NCBI RefSeq assembly: GCF_031453555.1
Contig: NZ_JAVIZM010000001.1
Location: 4,471,001-4,535,000 of the forward strand
From: Bacillus sp. SLBN-46
Lineage (GTDB): Bacteria > Bacillota > Bacilli > Bacillales > Cytobacillaceae
DNA: 64,000 bases
Reading direction: 5' to 3'
The notes below the pieces were generated by a model. It was not told the DNA's origin. It ran no database searches and saw nothing but the letters and a program-made list of their open reading frames with translations. Position 1 is the first letter of the stretch; every line of letters begins with the position of its first letter. The position numbers were made by a program, and so were the translations under genes. This document shows, piece after piece, positions 60,638 to 64,000 of this stretch.

Positions 60638-61910
60638 TTTCATTATATAATAACTGTTGTTTTTTACCAATAGGCAGCAACATCGTTACCTCTGTACCTA
60701 CTCCTAGTACACTGTGATAGGAGACTTTTCCGTGCATCGTTTCAATTATTTTTAAAGAAACGGAAGTACCAAGTCCGGTCCCCTTGTCCTTTGTAGTATA
60801 AAACAGGGTCCCGATCCTCGCGAGCTGCTCTTCCGTCATTCCTTTACCTGTATCAGCAATCTTTACCGTTGCATGGTGATTGTCTGATTTAGAATGGACC
60901 GTTACTTTTCCACCTTCTGGAGTCGCTTCAATCCCGTTCTTTATTAGATTAACCAGTGCTTGCTTAAATTGATTTCGATCGGTCACAAGAGTGAGGGTGA
61001 TGGACTCCAATTCACTTTCAAGCTGCACTCCTTGCTTAGCAGCAAGTGGCTCCATGAGTATCACCACTTCTGCTAGCAATTCTTTTAACGAAAACTTTTC
61101 TATTTTCTCAAATTGAGGCTTTGCAAAATTCAAATAATCACTAATAATCAACTCTGCGCGTGCTAACTCATTTAAGACGAGAGAAAGATACTGATAATTT
61201 TTCCCCGATTCTTCTTGCTGCATCAATTGTAAAAATCCTTTCACAACCGTTAAAGGGTTCCGAACCTCGTGTGCAATGGAAGCTGCCAGTTCACCTAGCG
61301 TATTTAACTTTTCGGCACGCTGAATCTCTTTTTTCATCTTATTCCTTTCGATTATTCCCTCGTTCAGTTTAGCTGCGAGACCAAGTGCTAATGTTTGAAT
61401 GAGTCCAACGAGCAGAATATCAGGAATATTAAAATCCAGTTTAAAAAAATTACCCTCTAAATAGCGAAATATACTAAGAGAAAGAAAACAAAGGGTCAAT
61501 GACCAGAAACCCACAAGCATCGTAAGTACCACTCTCTTATTTGGAGAGTATCTCCAAAAATGTTTATAAAAGAGAAATGGAATTAGCGCCGTTAATACCG
61601 AATTGGTAAGTCCGAAAATCATGGTACCGCCGCCCAAAATCAAGCGAGTTCCAATAATGGTAGTTAAAACGATTCCTCCCGCCACAGGGCCCCCATAGAG
61701 GATTGCTAATACCAGAGGAACATAGCGAAGGTCCCAATGAAACCCATAGTTTGCATACGAGAAAAGCATACAGGTTATGGCGGCAATACTTTGTAAGAAA
61801 CCACATAAATAGGGAGATTTAAGTTTTCGATTATTTTCCATTAGAGTACTGGATAGTAGGACTGGTGCGATCGTAATTAAAACATTCAAAAGGAGCTTTT
61901 CTGCCAGCAT
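60627..61910 (-). CDS. KinB-like sporulation histidine kinase
   Basis: A 427-residue kinase. Six hydrophobic segments of 5TMR-LYT type (residues 8-185: AILYGGPVAGGIVLTTIIGTRLILGGG), HisKA with phospho-His in AASIAHEVRNPLTVVKGFLQLMQ, and HATPase (LIKNGIEATPEGG, DTGKGMT, GTGLGTSVSLKIIE). Size and core match B. subtilis KinB, though no kbaA follows. GGAGG is seven bases before the ATG at 61910; the ATG at 61916 is too close to it. Confidence 0.85.
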   Translation of the reverse strand: MLAEKLLLNVLITIAPVLLSSTLMENNRKLKSPYLCGFLQSIAAITCMLFSYANYGFHWDLRYVPLVLAILYGGPVAGGIVLTTIIGTRLILGGGTMIFGLTNSVLTALIPFLFYKHFWRYSPNKRVVLTMLVGFWSLTLCFLSLSIFRYLEGNFFKLDFNIPDILLVGLIQTLALGLAAKLNEGIIERNKMKKEIQRAEKLNTLGELAASIAHEVRNPLTVVKGFLQLMQQEESGKNYQYLSLVLNELARAELIISDYLNFAKPQFEKIEKFSLKELLAEVVILMEPLAAKQGVQLESELESITLTLVTDRNQFKQALVNLIKNGIEATPEGGKVTVHSKSDNHHATVKIADTGKGMTEEQLARIGTLFYTTKDKGTGLGTSVSLKIIETMHGKVSYHSVLGVGTEVTMLLPIGKKQQLLYNENAS

Positions 61911-62003
61911 TGTCATTCCTCCATGGATAACCTTCTATTTAAGTAAACAATACGACAAAAATCGTCACTTTCCTTTTTTTCTATGAAAATTTTACTATAA
62001 AAG

Positions 62004-62453
62004 TTATCTGCTTTCCCCCGAAAATTTTCCGTAATACACATAGCACTTACGATCTTCATCTATCTCTCTTGAATCCAAAGCCAACTCCATAAATTTTCCA
62101 TTCCTTTGGATATATATTGCATCCGAATGAAGGGTTGGCAAAACCTCTTCATGCTCCCAAATGTCTCTTTTCTCAATCAGGGTTGAACCAACTAATGTGA
62201 TTTCTCTAATTTCTAGGCCAATGTGAGAATAAACGGGTTCAGCCGCGTCCTTTGGAAACTGTTCTTTTTGAACATATAGCACTAGTGTACCGTCCGGATC
62301 CATAGCAGTTGCCGTGACGGCATAGGTTTCTCCTTCCTTAACAAAAAATTCGCAGGTCATTCTTGCTACGGCTTCAGCCGTCGTCAAATGCAGATAATTC
62401 CATAATGCAGGGTATTTTTTATAATTGTCATCAAGTCTATACTCTAACCTCAT
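62004..62453 (-). CDS. Unknown 149-aa protein
   Basis: Soluble, acidic, beta-rich protein (EGETYAVTATAMDPDGTLVLYVQKE, SDAIYIQRNGKFMELALDSRE). No signal peptide, membrane segment or known motif. GAGGG precedes the ATG. It is divergent from the lipoprotein gene. Coding quality looks normal, so a real conserved-hypothetical gene is likely. Confidence 0.65.
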   Translation of the reverse strand: MRLEYRLDDNYKKYPALWNYLHLTTAEAVARMTCEFFVKEGETYAVTATAMDPDGTLVLYVQKEQFPKDAAEPVYSHIGLEIREITLVGSTLIEKRDIWEHEEVLPTLHSDAIYIQRNGKFMELALDSREIDEDRKCYVYYGKFSGESR

Positions 62454-62551
62454 CTATCCAGCCCTCTTTCTTTCACTTTCAAATTTTTGCATTGTTTTCC
62501 TGACATTACCTTCTATAATAATATTATATACAAATAAAGGAGCGTGAGAAG

Positions 62552-62863
62552 GTGAAGAAAACCCAATGGTTGGTAACTGGAGTTCTCTCCTCACTTATTG
62601 CCGGAACACTTTCAGGTTGTTCAGACGATCTTCCACCACAGCCCGATGATCCCAGCTGTCAAGATTGGGAATGGGATGATGACCAAGGGGTTTGGCAATG
62701 TGATGATACCCACTCTAGTCATTATCATCATTACTATTACGGAGGAGGTTTTTTTAGCAACAAATCTTCTCTCTTAAAATCATCATCCTATAAATCCTAT
62801 CGATCCTCTTCGAGCTTTAAAGGTGGATTTGGCAGTGGCTCCAAGGGTGGGTTTGGAGGATAA
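62552..62863 (+). CDS. Ser/Gly-rich lipoprotein (YgiB-like position)
   Basis: A 103-residue lipoprotein. Signal peptide with lipobox LSGC, then an acidic Trp/Cys segment (PSCQDWEWDDDQGVWQCDD), a His/Tyr patch, and a Ser-, Lys- and Gly-rich tail ending GSGSKGGFGG. GTG start with GGAGCGTGAG upstream. The next gene starts two bases after the stop. In E. coli, YgiB (a Ser/Gly-rich lipoprotein) precedes the glutathionylspermidine-synthase-like YgiC, so the arrangement is analogous; direct homology is unproven. Confidence 0.75.
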   Translation: MKKTQWLVTGVLSSLIAGTLSGCSDDLPPQPDDPSCQDWEWDDDQGVWQCDDTHSSHYHHYYYGGGFFSNKSSLLKSSSYKSYRSSSSFKGGFGSGSKGGFGG

Positions 62864-62865
62864 CC

Positions 62866-64000
62866 ATGGCATCTTATGCAGAAAAACGGAAAGCCTTTTA
62901 TTCACAAATCCCATCCTTCTGGTCCAATCTATATGGAAGTGAATACAGCCTTTATCATGTATTACCCATTCGTGAACAAACTGCCTGTCTCTTAAAAGAG
63001 GCAACAGAACGTATGGGGGCCGTCTTTTTCAAAACTGCACGCCTGCTTCGGAGCCTTTCAGACGAGCAACTACTTCAACTGGGTTACCCTAGATCAAGTC
63101 TTCCGTTTCTTAGATTAAAAAATCTTTTTCCAGAATCGGTGATCTCCCGCTTTGACTTTGCCGTTACGGATCATGGACTCAAATTGCTTGAATTTAACAG
63201 TGATACACCCACCTTTATCGTTGAATGTTTTCATGTGAATGGAAAAGCATGCAGTGAATTCGGCCTTATTAATCCAAATGAAAAGGAAGAACGGCTCCTG
63301 TCATCCGGTATTACCAAAGCCGTGATGGAAGCGTCACAGGGAAAAAGTTCACCTAATATTGTGTTTACCGCTCATGTTGACCACATAGAGGATTGGCAGA
63401 CCACAAGCTATTTAAGCGCACTCTGTCAGGTTGAAAATAAGATGGTTCCCTTGTCCGCTCTTCAGATTACTGACGATGCTTTACTTGACCCCGACGGTAT
63501 GCCTATTGATGTTTTATACCGACAAACCTACCCACTTGAACACTTAGTGGAGGACCGGGATACTGAAACCGGAGATTTAATTGGAATCGAATTACTGCAG
63601 TTCGTGAAAGATGGAAAGCTTTCTATTCTGAATCCTGTTTCATCCTTCCTTCTTCAACCCAAATCCATTCAGAGTTTGATTTGGGGATTAGCTGAGAACG
63701 GTGCCTTTTATACAGACGAGGAGCAGAAGTGGATTAAGGAATATATGCTCCCAACGTATCTTGAAGCAGACTTTTTTGAAGGAAGAAGTCCCTTTGTAAA
63801 AAAACCATCCCTTGGCAGAGAAGGAGACACCGTTACGATTTGGGATGAACAATCCCAGTTGACGATCCAGAATGATTATCAAACATTTAAGGAAGAACTG
63901 CCAGTCTATCAAGCGTATGTGCCTCTTCCCACTGTAACATTGGAAACGGAAAAGGGAGTGGAAGAATTATCTTACGTTTTTGGTGCATTCCTTATTGCTG
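62866..64000 (+). CDS. Glutathionylspermidine synthase-like ATP-grasp protein, partial
   Basis: The first 378 residues of a YgiC/YjfC-type protein; the C-terminus lies beyond the window. Landmarks are RFDFAVTDHGLKLLEFNSDTPT (metal/ATP-binding EFNxDTPT), FTAHVDHIEDWQT, the ATP-grasp segment FVKKPSLGREGDTV, and EELPVYQAYVPLP. Relatives ligate amines to glutathione-like peptides, but YgiC-type proteins lack a proven activity. TTTGGAGGA precedes the ATG. Cotranscribed with the lipoprotein. Confidence 0.9.
   Translation, partial: MASYAEKRKAFYSQIPSFWSNLYGSEYSLYHVLPIREQTACLLKEATERMGAVFFKTARLLRSLSDEQLLQLGYPRSSLPFLRLKNLFPESVISRFDFAVTDHGLKLLEFNSDTPTFIVECFHVNGKACSEFGLINPNEKEERLLSSGITKAVMEASQGKSSPNIVFTAHVDHIEDWQTTSYLSALCQVENKMVPLSALQITDDALLDPDGMPIDVLYRQTYPLEHLVEDRDTETGDLIGIELLQFVKDGKLSILNPVSSFLLQPKSIQSLIWGLAENGAFYTDEEQKWIKEYMLPTYLEADFFEGRSPFVKKPSLGREGDTVTIWDEQSQLTIQNDYQTFKEELPVYQAYVPLPTVTLETEKGVEELSYVFGAFLIA

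Overview
The window is about 64 kb of one chromosome from a spore-forming member of the Bacillaceae. Supporting signs are strong AGGAGG ribosome sites, frequent TTG and GTG starts, intrinsic terminators after most genes, and families typical of Bacillus sensu lato: LiaIHFSR, EfeUOB, YhfW, YetJ, QueF behind a preQ1 riboswitch, a T-box, Fur/CcpA/CodY-like sites and KinB/KinD-like kinases. A Neobacillus-like organism is a guess from gene content. No rRNA, tRNA, prophage, insertion sequence or CRISPR array was seen. The first gene (topB) and the last (glutathionylspermidine-synthase-like) are cut by the window ends.

Layout. 1-8.3 kb: topB, an MFS exporter, aminopeptidase AmpS, a DUF6230/DUF6114 surface locus with a heptapeptide-repeat protein, and a divergent LuxR regulator. 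8.3-14 kb: queF with its riboswitch, mscL, a YetJ-like channel, an aromatic amino acid hydroxylase, an ECF-like sigma factor and a flippase. 14-22.5 kb: Fur-controlled efeOBU iron uptake, the lia cell-envelope stress operon and a LysM-CAP protein. 22.5-29.7 kb: small membrane proteins, YhfW, an amidase, a helicase, a metallo-beta-lactamase-fold protein and two kinds of palindromic repeat. 29.7-37.4 kb: an oxygen-limitation block with a Cys-rich FNR-type regulator, a Fur/FNR-controlled flavodoxin plus metal-binding protein, a DUF2249 protein, split CopC/CopD, and a NapH-like ferredoxin membrane protein. 37.5-42.1 kb: T-box-controlled brnQ, an oxidoreductase and glutaminyl-tRNA synthetase.

42.1-50.3 kb is the metabolic centrepiece. 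A seven-gene operon joins a NasC-like molybdopterin nitrate reductase to a NarI/DsrM-like membrane subunit, a four-cluster ferredoxin, a Tat-exported Rieske protein and three small unknown proteins. It is followed on the same strand by an NreA/NreB/NreC-like system with an extra soluble kinase. The natural reading is a quinol-linked nitrate (or related oxyanion) reductase under nitrate control, built on an assimilatory-type catalytic subunit.

50.3-54.3 kb holds the best candidate for an undescribed system: a 20-residue peptide gene with a near-perfect ribosome site, then a terminator, then a membrane M50 metalloprotease with a possible PqqD-like N-terminal region. Upstream lie an HD-GYP protein and a histidine kinase that share one type of membrane sensor domain. 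54.4-64 kb: an amino acid permease with a CodY-like site, CstA beside a LytST-type system, a KinB-like kinase, and a YgiB/YgiC-like pair.
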